20,113 nucleotides of DNA, from assembly GCA_027681045.1 (NCBI GenBank), contig JAQDCK010000023.1, forward strand, positions 1 to 20,113, read 5' to 3'. This document shows, in pieces, positions 6,703 through 13,593 of this stretch. A program made the position numbers and the translations under genes. The stretch's first letter is position 1; every line of letters begins with the position of its first letter. Origin of the DNA: Lactobacillaceae bacterium AF64-9pH9TA. GTDB taxonomy: Bacteria; Bacillota; Bacilli; Lactobacillales; Lactobacillaceae. The notes under the pieces are model-generated. The model searched no databases. It was not told the DNA's origin and saw only the letters and a program-made list of their open reading frames with translations.

Positions 6703-7481
6703 TGACGGTTTACAGCCGAGAGTATTACCAGGCAGGATTAGCCGAAGGAAAAATCAAGGCTAAAAAGCTGGACAAGTACCGGCTGGGACCGGACTTTATT
6801 CTGGCTTATGACCTGGGGCCAGCTGCTTCTTACCGGACCCTGCTGATCGACCGGAAGCAGGGGGAGATTGTCTTAAAGGCCACGACCAAGACCCTGCTGG
6901 CCCACTTCGTCAACGAAGACCTGCCCGGCGGCTACCCCTTACAGGACAAGCTCTACAAGCTCCTGGGGATCCGGGAGCAGCACGTGATTTCAGCGGGGCA
7001 CGGGGCGCTTTTTTCCCCGGAATCCTTCCACGCCGGCCTGGTGGACCTGGTGGCCCTGCAGCAGATGCGGGGGATGGAAGCCTGTCAGGACGGGATGCTC
7101 ATGACCGACTTGGCCGGGGTCAACTGCTATTTCTTTCAGGTAAAGCGCGGTTATGCCAATGCCAGCCGGCAGGTGGAAGAAGCGGTTGAGCACAATGCCC
7201 TTTACTGCAGCCTTTTTCATGGTCTGGCTGGCCAGGTGGGCTGCCCGGTTTGCCGGCAAGGTGACTGGAACCTGCTCTACGGCCCCAGCTACCAGCAGGC
7301 GGTTGAGGCTGACCTGGCTGGCCGGGTTCCGTCTTTAAAGCAGCTTTTAGCTGAGATCAAGGCAGAGGAGAAGGCAGTCTTAAAGCAGATCCTGCTGGAT
7401 GAACTCGGCCTGCCTCTTTTGCCAGATGATTTAGACTATGCCTTAAAGCATGCTGAGAAAAAGCTCTTGTTCAGAATATAA
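6699..7481 (+). CDS. Unrecognised 260-residue protein, second gene of an orphan pair
   Basis: I do not recognise this protein. It starts at the ATGATG overlapping the previous stop (an ATG at 6702 is equally possible), so translation is coupled. It looks cytoplasmic. Visible features are a YDLGPAASYRTLLID segment near residues 37-51, a VISAGHGALFSPESFHAG segment (about 95-112), and a pair of cysteines in CPVC near residue 185, with further cysteines around 130, 143 and 169. These could hold a metal but do not match a zinc-finger family I can name. The C-terminal 60 residues look helical. A strong terminator follows directly, closing a two-gene operon. Confidence 0.8.
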   Translation: MMTVYSREYYQAGLAEGKIKAKKLDKYRLGPDFILAYDLGPAASYRTLLIDRKQGEIVLKATTKTLLAHFVNEDLPGGYPLQDKLYKLLGIREQHVISAGHGALFSPESFHAGLVDLVALQQMRGMEACQDGMLMTDLAGVNCYFFQVKRGYANASRQVEEAVEHNALYCSLFHGLAGQVGCPVCRQGDWNLLYGPSYQQAVEADLAGRVPSLKQLLAEIKAEEKAVLKQILLDELGLPLLPDDLDYALKHAEKKLLFRI

Positions 7482-7483
7482 CG

Positions 7484-7511
7484 AAAAGCCCCCGCGGTCG
7501 CGGGGGCTTTG
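7484..7511. terminator. Strong bidirectional GC-rich terminator
   Basis: AAAGCCCCCGC (7485-7495) pairs with GCGGGGGCTTT (7500-7510). It separates the convergent orphan operon and the leftward sigma factor gene and can serve both. Confidence 0.9.
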
Positions 7512-7531
7512 CTTTGTTTCTTTATAATAAT

Positions 7532-8017
7532 TCAGGCCAACTGCCGGCGGAGTTTCTCCAGGGCCTGCTTCTTAATCCGGCTGGCCGTCCGGTAGGGAAT
7601 ATTCATTAAGTCGGCCGTTTCCTTGAGGCTGCGCCCAGCCAGGATATTCTGGCCTAAAAGCAGCTTTTCACTAGTCGACAGCTTCTTCCAGGCTTCCTTA
7701 AGAAGCAGATTGTGCTGGTCGGCCTGACCAACAAAGGCGGCAGCCAGCAGCGGTTCGTCGTGGTCTCTTTGCCGCTTTCTCTGCCGAAGCAGGTCAAGGA
7801 TCCGCCAGTAGACCTTGCGGAAGGCCAGCTTATCTGCTTTCTCCCGTGGCTGGTCAGCCATTTCTTGCAGGCATTGGGCGTAGACGATCAGACCTTCTTG
7901 AAAAAGGTCCTCGTAATCGGCGCACTTCCGGTAGACATGGGCCGTTTTCAAGGCTCCGGCGACTAATTTCCGCCTTTCCCAGGCTTGGTCCATTGCTTGA
8001 TTGATTTGCATGTTCAT
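7532..8017 (-). CDS. Alternative sigma-70-like factor, competence/SigH type
   Basis: This 161-residue protein has the layout of a small sigma factor. A region 2-like segment contains DYEDLFQEGLIVYAQCL (34-50) and a basic stretch AFRKVYWRILDLLRQRKRQR (65-84). A C-terminal region 4 helix-turn-helix is visible in GRSLKETADLMNIPYRTASR (128-147). Size and the DLFQEG motif resemble the ComX/SigX and SigH-like factors of lactobacilli, which direct late competence genes, but region 2 is too divergent for a firm name. The start at 8017 follows AAGGAG (8032-8027) at 9 bases; an upstream in-frame start at 8059 would include this ribosome site and is rejected. No competence structural genes lie nearby. 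Confidence 0.8.
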   Translation of the reverse strand: MNMQINQAMDQAWERRKLVAGALKTAHVYRKCADYEDLFQEGLIVYAQCLQEMADQPREKADKLAFRKVYWRILDLLRQRKRQRDHDEPLLAAAFVGQADQHNLLLKEAWKKLSTSEKLLLGQNILAGRSLKETADLMNIPYRTASRIKKQALEKLRRQLA

Positions 8018-8377
8018 TTTTTCGCACTCCTTAATTTTTTCTTGCTCGGCGCCTTGCAAGTATTAGCTTAAGGGCTTTGCCAAAGGAGTGCTGACCAGGA
8101 GCAAGGAGGCAGCAAGCCCGTTTTTCCGCCCTTTACACTTTGAAGAAAATGTAAGAACGGCTGTTTAAGGGCGTGTTTAGGGGCTGAATCCTGGTAAAAA
8201 ATAAAAGTTTTCCTAGGAGAAAAGCAAGAAAGTCGTCATAGATCATTCATACTTTCCCCGTATCATTTAAGCCATAGATCAAGAGATCTTGGCCTATAAT
8301 TCCATACCTTTTTTATTCTTTCCAAGACAAGCAATTACGCGGCCTCCGGGCTGCATCTATATCTATTTTTTTACGCG
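8018..8377. other. 360-base non-coding region upstream of the sigma factor gene
   Basis: No convincing gene is present. CGCCCTT (8127-8133) and AAGGGCG (8167-8173) form an outer stem. An imperfect stem, TTACACTTT (8133-8141) with AAAATGTAA (8146-8154), is nested inside it, so a structured leader of the leftward sigma gene is possible. CATAGATCA occurs twice (8237-8245 and 8273-8281), 36 bases apart. A minus-strand promoter-like TTGGAA with AATTAT lies near 8300-8330, which would give a long leader. Confidence 0.4.
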
Positions 8378-8412
8378 AAAAAGCGCTGGACGTCGCGGTC
8401 CAGCGCTTTTTT
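8378..8412 (-). terminator. Terminator of the cationic NEAT gene
   Basis: AAAAAGCGCTGGAC (8378-8391) and GTCCAGCGCTTTTT (8398-8411) form a perfect 14-bp stem with a 6-base loop. It starts 10 bases beyond the stop of the leftward gene. Confidence 0.92.
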
Positions 8413-8421
8413 CTTTTATGT

Positions 8422-9588
8422 TTACTTCGTAGTCTTCTTTACGTTCTTCTTAGTGCTCTTTTTAGTTGACTTCTTTGAAGCCTTCTTGGTGCTCTTCTTA
8501 GTTGACTTCTTTGAAGCCTTCTTAGTGCTCTTTTTAGTTGACTTCTTTGAAGCCTTCTTAGTGCTCTTTTTAGTTGATTTCTTTGAAGCCTTCTTGGTGC
8601 TCTTCTTGGTAGTTTTCTTTGAAGCCTTCTTGGTGCTCTTTTTAGTTGACTTCTTTGAAGCCTTCTTGGTGCTCTTCTTAGTTGACTTCTTTGAAGCCTT
8701 CTTAGTGCTCTTTTTAGTTGACTTCTTTGAAGCCTTCTTGGTGCTCTTCTTGGTAGCCCTCTTGCTAGTGGCTTTCTTAGTGTCGGTAGTCTTCTTAGTG
8801 TCAGTGGCGGTCTTCGCACTAGTGTCTGGAGTCAAGCTGCCCAAAACCAGAACGGCTGAAACGGCAGAACTCGCGTGGGCGCTAACTTCGAAGCTGATTT
8901 CGCCCTTGCCTTCCTTGTAGGCGCCACCGGCAAAAGTGTAGGTTGCAGTCTTGTCGGCGTTGTTAGTGCGAGTGCCGGCTACGCCGTTCATAGTAACCTT
9001 GTCCAAAACAGCCGCGCCAGCTGCGGAAACAGTCAGCTTTACAGCGCTAACCTTACCGCCCGTAACAGTTACGCTAACGTTTTTGCCTAGGTATGAGCCA
9101 GCCATTGAAGTCTTAGTGGTGTCGCTGGCGTTCAGGTATTGAGCGTTGGCTGTGTAGGCGCCGTCCGTAGCATCAAAAACGATGTCGGCGCTGTTGGTCA
9201 TCTGGCCCATTGGAGTGGCAACCACGAAGCTTACCGTGCCTTGACCAGCCTTGTAGGCCTTGGCAAAAGCAAAAGTTACTGAGCTGTCAGAGTTAGTCGT
9301 GCTTATACCAACCACGCCGTTGATGGTCATGGACTTGATCATGGCTGCTGATTCCTTAGAAACAGTGAGGGACAAGGTATCGCCGGAAACAGTGGCTGAG
9401 CTTGGCAAAAAGCGGCTGGCTGATGAGGCGTCAGTAGTGCCAGTCTTGTACAGCTTAAAGCCAACAGTGGCTGACTTAACGGTTTGAGTTTGGGTCGTTG
9501 CCGCAAAGGCTGATGCAGCTGGTGCTAGCGGTGCGGCCAGGCCCAAAGCAAGTGATAATGAGGCAAGAATAGTTGCAGTTTTCTTCAT
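8422..9588 (-). CDS. Secreted NEAT-like protein with lysine-rich repeat tail
   Basis: The 388-residue protein begins with a signal peptide (1-30, cleavage after AFAA likely). Two NEAT-like beta-sandwich domains follow (about 38-138 and 144-250), recognisable from KLYKTGTTDASSASRF and its repeated strand pattern shared with the adjacent NEAT genes. Residues 258-388 are a tail of Lys, Ser, Thr and Ala with eight copies of a 12-residue unit (KKASKKSTKKST). There is no LPXTG motif and no C-terminal membrane segment, so the cationic tail probably binds the anionic cell wall. Neither domain shows the YxxxY pair used by classical NEAT domains to ligate heme, so the ligand is uncertain. The gene is divergent from the heme operon and likely belongs to the same system. 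The start is preceded by AGAGGG. Confidence 0.85.
   Translation of the reverse strand: MKKTATILASLSLALGLAAPLAPAASAFAATTQTQTVKSATVGFKLYKTGTTDASSASRFLPSSATVSGDTLSLTVSKESAAMIKSMTINGVVGISTTNSDSSVTFAFAKAYKAGQGTVSFVVATPMGQMTNSADIVFDATDGAYTANAQYLNASDTTKTSMAGSYLGKNVSVTVTGGKVSAVKLTVSAAGAAVLDKVTMNGVAGTRTNNADKTATYTFAGGAYKEGKGEISFEVSAHASSAVSAVLVLGSLTPDTSAKTATDTKKTTDTKKATSKRATKKSTKKASKKSTKKSTKKASKKSTKKSTKKASKKSTKKSTKKASKKTTKKSTKKASKKSTKKSTKKASKKSTKKSTKKASKKSTKKSTKKASKKSTKKSTKKNVKKTTK
8477..8764. repeat. Eight tandem 36-base repeats in the NEAT tail
   Basis: Units beginning GAAGCCTTCTT recur every 36 bases from 8477 to 8729, eight in all. Unit 5 boundaries carry variants giving TT instead of ST. The near-identity of units makes copy number liable to slippage. 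The array also opens long shadow reading frames on both strands, which are not genes. Confidence 0.95.
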
Positions 9589-9638
9589 TTCTTTTTTCCC
9601 TCTTCAATCAAAATTTGAATATTCCTGTATTCGCTATC

Positions 9639-9667
9639 ATTATCTAATAAGCTGTGAAACATGTCAA
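9639..9667 (-). promoter_or_regulatory. Promoter of the cationic NEAT gene
   Basis: On the minus strand TTGACA (9667-9662) and GATAAT (9644-9639) are separated by exactly 17 bases. The -10 lies in GATAATGATA (9644-9635), which equals half of the classical Fur box, although the second half is poorly kept. Confidence 0.75.
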
Positions 9668-9716
9668 TAAAGAATTTAAAAATATCTAGTTGATATACTT
9701 TAATCAATGAAGACTA

Positions 9717-9745
9717 TTGAATTACGATGGCTAAGTCCTTATAAT
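9717..9745 (+). promoter_or_regulatory. Promoter of the NEAT-heme ABC operon
   Basis: TTGAAT (9717-9722) and TATAAT (9740-9745) are separated by exactly 17 bases. A start near 9752 gives a leader of about 33 bases and excludes the in-frame ATG at 9707 as translation start. Confidence 0.75.
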
Positions 9746-9784
9746 TGTAGTGTTGATAAGCGGTTACATGATGGACGGAGAGCA

Positions 9785-11047
9785 ATGAAGAAAAAATGGT
9801 GCGTGGTTATCCTGAGCTTTTTAGCAGGGATGCTCCTTTTGCAAACACAAACAGTTAAGGCTGACGACTATACCGTCGACATGACCCTGCTCAAGACGGG
9901 CACGGCGGACAAGTCGGCAGCCAGCAGCTTTATCAAGCAGGCTACAATCACGGTCAATGATGACCAGGTGACCCAGGTGGCGGTGCACGTTAATTCTGAC
10001 AGCCAGGCAGCCAAGGCTTTTTTGGCCATAGCGCAGGCTACGACTAGCCAGGTCGTCAAGAGCGTCAGCTTGCAGGGGGTCAAGGGGAAGAAGGCCAACG
10101 CGTCTAAGGATGGCAATAGTTTTGACCTCCTTTTTGACAAAAAGACCTATCTGTTAAAAGCCAATTTGGGCGTCTTGACGGTCGATTTGGCGATGAATGG
10201 GTCGGTTTTCAGTGAAAAAGCCGACTACTACTTCGCACCTTGGCAGGAGGGCGTGAAGAAAACGGGGACCAGCCGGACCGAAAACAATCAGTCAGCTTCT
10301 AGTTCTTCAGCGGCTAAAAAGCCGCAGTCAGCTAGTCAATCTAGTCAAAAAACTGCTGCTAAAAAGCAAGTGGCTAAACCAGCTAAAAAGCAAAAGGCGA
10401 CCACGCCTAACTCCTTGTCCTATCGGGTGTATAAGAGCGACCGTTCCGGCCTCTCCATCGCTGATGGCTACTACACCCACCAAGCGGCCGTTGCGAAAAA
10501 GGGCAGCCGCTATCTAGTGACCATGACCGTCAAGGTTAAGTCCGAGCTCGCAACTTTTACCCCCGTCAACATGAACGGGCAGGCCGTGGTGAATCAGCGT
10601 CACTACCAGCAAGGCGGCTACGATTACTGGCAGTACGGTTTTTACATGGATAATTTGGCTAAAAAGCAGCTGTCAGGGCAGATCAAGATGAGCGTGCCGA
10701 TCGCCAACATCAGCAACCAGCTCTTTAACGTGATCTTCAGTTTTTCTGCTGGCCAAGTGGAAACTAGTGATCCAGTAACTAGCGACGCAGAGCTAACAAG
10801 TTCATCATCGTTCGCATCATCCAGCCCCGCTGAAGTCAGCCAAATGTCCAAGACGGCCCAGGCGCTAAAAGAGGCTAAGGCTGGCGTTCGCCAGGTTAAG
10901 GCGACTCCGGCCGGCACCTTGGTTCAGCAAGAATTAGCGGAATATCCTTACTTGCCCCTGATTAGCCTGTTGCTTTTGGCCAACCTTGGAGGGTTAGGAA
11001 TTCTCGTTTTTTACCTCTACAAGAGAAAGATTAAAAAACATGACTAA
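9785..11047 (+). CDS. Membrane-anchored protein with two NEAT-type domains
   Basis: A 420-residue surface protein of an Isd-like heme relay. It has a signal peptide (1-26, cleavage after VKA), a NEAT-like domain (about 29-150), a Ser/Ala/Lys linker (155-208), a second NEAT domain (about 210-322), a low-complexity Ser/Thr stalk, and a C-terminal membrane segment (390-412) followed by a basic tail. It has no LPXTG. The second domain has the helix segment SIADGYYTHQA and an aromatic strand YDYWQYGFY; the first lacks these tyrosines and resembles the domains of the divergent protein. NEAT domains typically bind heme or hemoproteins outside the membrane. The start at 9785 follows GGACGGAGAGCA. Its stop overlaps the next gene's start. 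Confidence 0.88.
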   Translation: MKKKWCVVILSFLAGMLLLQTQTVKADDYTVDMTLLKTGTADKSAASSFIKQATITVNDDQVTQVAVHVNSDSQAAKAFLAIAQATTSQVVKSVSLQGVKGKKANASKDGNSFDLLFDKKTYLLKANLGVLTVDLAMNGSVFSEKADYYFAPWQEGVKKTGTSRTENNQSASSSSAAKKPQSASQSSQKTAAKKQVAKPAKKQKATTPNSLSYRVYKSDRSGLSIADGYYTHQAAVAKKGSRYLVTMTVKVKSELATFTPVNMNGQAVVNQRHYQQGGYDYWQYGFYMDNLAKKQLSGQIKMSVPIANISNQLFNVIFSFSAGQVETSDPVTSDAELTSSSSFASSSPAEVSQMSKTAQALKEAKAGVRQVKATPAGTLVQQELAEYPYLPLISLLLLANLGGLGILVFYLYKRKIKKHD

Positions 11048-11828
11048 GAAAAAATGGCAAATCGTCTGGCTGCTCCCCTTGATCTGGCTGAGCCTTTTTT
11101 CAGGAGAAAAAGTGGGCGCCCAATCAGTCAGCTACCAGACTTATAAATACGGCACTAGCGAAAACTCGATGGCCTCGGGCTACTATGCCCGGCCGGCGGA
11201 GGTGACCGTGCAAAACGGCCAGTACCTGGTCACCATGACGATCAAGACCAAGAAGGCCCTGACCGCTTGGCCAGTCACCGTCTTGTCGGTGGCAGGGCAG
11301 TCGCCGTCCAACGTGAAAAAGACCAAAGACAGCAATTTTTACTACTACGCCTATAGTTTCTACAGCCAGGATTTGTCTAAGGCTGTGTCCTCCAAGATCA
11401 AAATTGACGTACCCGGAACTTACCAGGCTACCCACCAAATTAGTTTCAAGTTTGATCAAGCTTCCTTGCCGAGTTTGAAAAAGGCTTCTGCGTCTCAAAA
11501 AACTGCTAGTCAAAACTCGACCAGCAAAGAAAAGACCAGTCAGGCTAGTCAAACTAACAATTCTAGTTCTGACGCTGCCGTAGCCAAGCAGGTGCTAGAT
11601 CTGGAAAAAGAGGTCAAGGCCAAGGAAAAGAAGCTGGACAAAAAAGAAGATACCTTAGCCGCCCGGGCTCAGTCCCTGAACCAGCGCAGTCAAGCCGTAA
11701 ATGCGGCTAGCCAGCGCAACTTCTTTTTCCTCCTTTTTGGCGGCATCCTGGTCTTAAGCCTGTTTGTTTTGGACATCTTGGGCTTGATTTATTTAATGCG
11801 GAAAAGTAAGCAGCAGAAAGAACAGTAA
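11040..11828 (+). CDS. Membrane-anchored single-NEAT heme-binding protein
   Basis: The 262-residue product has a signal peptide (1-27, cleavage after VGA), one NEAT domain (about 30-140), a Ser/Thr linker, a charged coiled-coil-like region (about 183-222) and a membrane segment (228-253) with a basic end. SMASGYYARPAEV matches the heme-lip helix region. NFYYYAYSFY (99-108) supplies a Y101-x3-Y105 pair like the heme-ligating YxxxY of NEAT domains, so this is the best heme-binding candidate of the three NEAT proteins. By position it is comparable to IsdC, which hands heme to the receptor encoded next. It overlaps the preceding gene by 8 bases and the receptor gene starts 2 bases after its stop. 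Confidence 0.88.
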   Translation: MTKKKWQIVWLLPLIWLSLFSGEKVGAQSVSYQTYKYGTSENSMASGYYARPAEVTVQNGQYLVTMTIKTKKALTAWPVTVLSVAGQSPSNVKKTKDSNFYYYAYSFYSQDLSKAVSSKIKIDVPGTYQATHQISFKFDQASLPSLKKASASQKTASQNSTSKEKTSQASQTNNSSSDAAVAKQVLDLEKEVKAKEKKLDKKEDTLAARAQSLNQRSQAVNAASQRNFFFLLFGGILVLSLFVLDILGLIYLMRKSKQQKEQ

Positions 11829-11830
11829 TC

Positions 11831-12709
11831 ATGAAAAACAGTCAAAAAATCATTCTCGCCTTTTTAGGCTTAATCCTGGTTGTAGCTGCCAGCGGCCTGG
11901 TTGCCAAAAAATATGTCGACCAAAAGGCGGCCAAGCAGGAGCGAGTCGTCGTAACCAGCAATGCCCTGGCTGAAATTTTTGCCAAGCTGGACATCAACTT
12001 GGTCGGCGTGCCGAAAACCAAGGCGTCCTTGCCTAAGCGCTACCAAAACGTAGCAAAGGTGGGCAGCCCCATGGCGCCGAGTCTAGAAAAAATCGCTGAG
12101 CTGAACCCTAGTCAGGTTTATGCCGTATCTACTTTGAAGAGTAAGTACAGCGCCGCCTTTAAAAAGCAGGCCATTCCGGTGACTTTTTTGAAATTGGACT
12201 CAGTTGGCCAGTTAGAAGCCAGTGTTAAGAGCCTGGGAAATAAGTACCAGAAGCAAAAAGAGGCCAATCGCTTCGTTCAGGAAATTGAGTCGGCCAAGTC
12301 TTATGCCAAAAAGCGGCAGACTAAAAAGAAGCCAAAAGTCCTGATCTTGATGGGGGTGCCGGGCTCTGGCTACATGATCATGACCGACAAGTCCTATATC
12401 GGCAGCTTGGTGACCTTGGCGGGCGGAGAGAACATCTATAAGTCCTCTAAGACCTACCTGACCCCAAGCAACGACTCCCTGGCCCAGCAGAATCCGGATG
12501 TGATTTTGCGACTAGAGCACGCTCTGCCAAGCGTGACCCTGCCGCAATTCAAGATGGAATTTAAGCAGAATGCCTTCTGGTCCAAGATGGACGCTGTTAA
12601 GAATAAGCGGGTTTATGATCTGCAGCAGCCAGTCTTTAATGCCTCGGCGAATGTCAACGCGGCCAAGGCTTTACGCCAGGTCAGCCAGTGGTTATTTCCC
12701 AGGAAATAA
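11831..12709 (+). CDS. IsdE-like heme receptor of an ABC transporter
   Basis: This 292-residue class III substrate-binding protein (BtuF/FecB fold) should present heme to the permease encoded next. VGSPMAPSLEKI places M81, and RLEHALP places H230, close to the Met78 and His229 that ligate heme in Staphylococcus aureus IsdE. The two lobes and long connecting helix (about 125-165) fit the family. The N-terminus has a hydrophobic segment (about 7-27) but no cysteine, so there is no lipobox. The protein is probably held by an uncleaved membrane anchor rather than lipid. The gene starts 2 bases after the NEAT gene and ends overlapping the permease start region, so translation is coupled. The name isdE fits by analogy. 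Confidence 0.88.
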   Translation: MKNSQKIILAFLGLILVVAASGLVAKKYVDQKAAKQERVVVTSNALAEIFAKLDINLVGVPKTKASLPKRYQNVAKVGSPMAPSLEKIAELNPSQVYAVSTLKSKYSAAFKKQAIPVTFLKLDSVGQLEASVKSLGNKYQKQKEANRFVQEIESAKSYAKKRQTKKKPKVLILMGVPGSGYMIMTDKSYIGSLVTLAGGENIYKSSKTYLTPSNDSLAQQNPDVILRLEHALPSVTLPQFKMEFKQNAFWSKMDAVKNKRVYDLQQPVFNASANVNAAKALRQVSQWLFPRK

Positions 12710-12711
12710 TG

Positions 12712-13593
12712 ATGAAAAATAAAGATTTTTGGCCTTATTTAGCCTTATTAGTCACGATTTTCCTGACCAGTCTGGCAGCCCTCTTTTTGAACTTAGGGAC
12801 TAGCGCCTCTTTGGTTGTCGTCAACCTCCGTCTGCCTCGGCTCTTGGCGGCCCTCATTGGCGGTGCGGCTGTTGGGGTTAGCGGACTGCTTTTACAGGCG
12901 GCTCTCCGCAATGTGGTGGCTGACCCGGGCATCATTGGGGTGTCAGCTTCGGCCAACTTTTTTGCCCTGGCCTTTGGAATATTATTTCCCAGCTTCTATT
13001 TGGGCAAGATCATTACCGCCTTTGTCGGTGACGGTTTAACCATTGTTTTGTTATTTTATTTTTCGCAAAAGATCTCTCCTGACCGGCTGATTTTGGCGGG
13101 CCTGGGCTTGAACGCGGCCTTTAGTGCCTTGGAAGAAGTGACGGGGCAAAATGGGATGAGCCTGGCCACCAGCAACTGGACCAGCAGTCTAACATTAGTC
13201 TTCTTGGCAGTACCGCTTTTGGCAGCGGCAACCATTTTGGCGCCAAGTTTGACCTACTTGAAATTCAGCGACAGTAAATTGCAGTCCTGGGGGCTGGAGG
13301 CGGGGAAGCTTCGCTTAGGCCTTTTAGCCATTGCGGCCTTTTTGGCGGCAGCGGCGACAGCTAGTCTGGGCCCGGTGTCCTTTTTAGGCATCTTAGCTCC
13401 GCAACTAGCCCGCTTGCTGGATTCCAAGGGGAAAAATCAACTACCCCTGACTCTGCTGGCCGGCAGCGCCATTTTAGCCGCAGCCGATACAATCGGTCGT
13501 CTGGCCTTGGGCGACCTGTCTGCGACTTTACTACTGGCCATTGTGGGTGGCCCAGTCTTAATCTACCTGCTGATCAGGGAGGGAAAAGCATGA
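12712..13593 (+). CDS. Heme ABC transporter permease, FecCD family
   Basis: The product is a polytopic membrane protein of about 293 residues, with roughly eight to nine hydrophobic segments, a little short for the family (usually about 330). FecCD signatures are clear: RLPRLLAALIGGAAVGVSG, then LRNVVADPGIIGVSA, and near the C-terminus GPVSFLGILAPQLARLL, the loop that contacts the ATPase. It would move heme received from the IsdE-like protein. AGGA at 12701-12704 gives 7-base spacing to ATG 12712; ATG 12709, which overlaps the previous stop as TAATG, is an equal alternative, while the GTG at 12688 is not favoured. It overlaps the ATPase gene by ATGA. Confidence 0.92.
   Translation: MKNKDFWPYLALLVTIFLTSLAALFLNLGTSASLVVVNLRLPRLLAALIGGAAVGVSGLLLQAALRNVVADPGIIGVSASANFFALAFGILFPSFYLGKIITAFVGDGLTIVLLFYFSQKISPDRLILAGLGLNAAFSALEEVTGQNGMSLATSNWTSSLTLVFLAVPLLAAATILAPSLTYLKFSDSKLQSWGLEAGKLRLGLLAIAAFLAAAATASLGPVSFLGILAPQLARLLDSKGKNQLPLTLLAGSAILAAADTIGRLALGDLSATLLLAIVGGPVLIYLLIREGKA

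Noticed and set aside
8477..8764. The 36-base repeats as a CRISPR array
   Set aside because: The repeats are contiguous without unique spacers, are in frame inside a protein tail and no cas gene is nearby.
8453..8920. A long plus-strand reading frame with repeated Leu, Phe and Val units across the repeat array
   Set aside because: It is the antisense shadow of the 36-base repeats in the NEAT gene and has no ribosome site. Similar frames occur on the other strand for the same reason.
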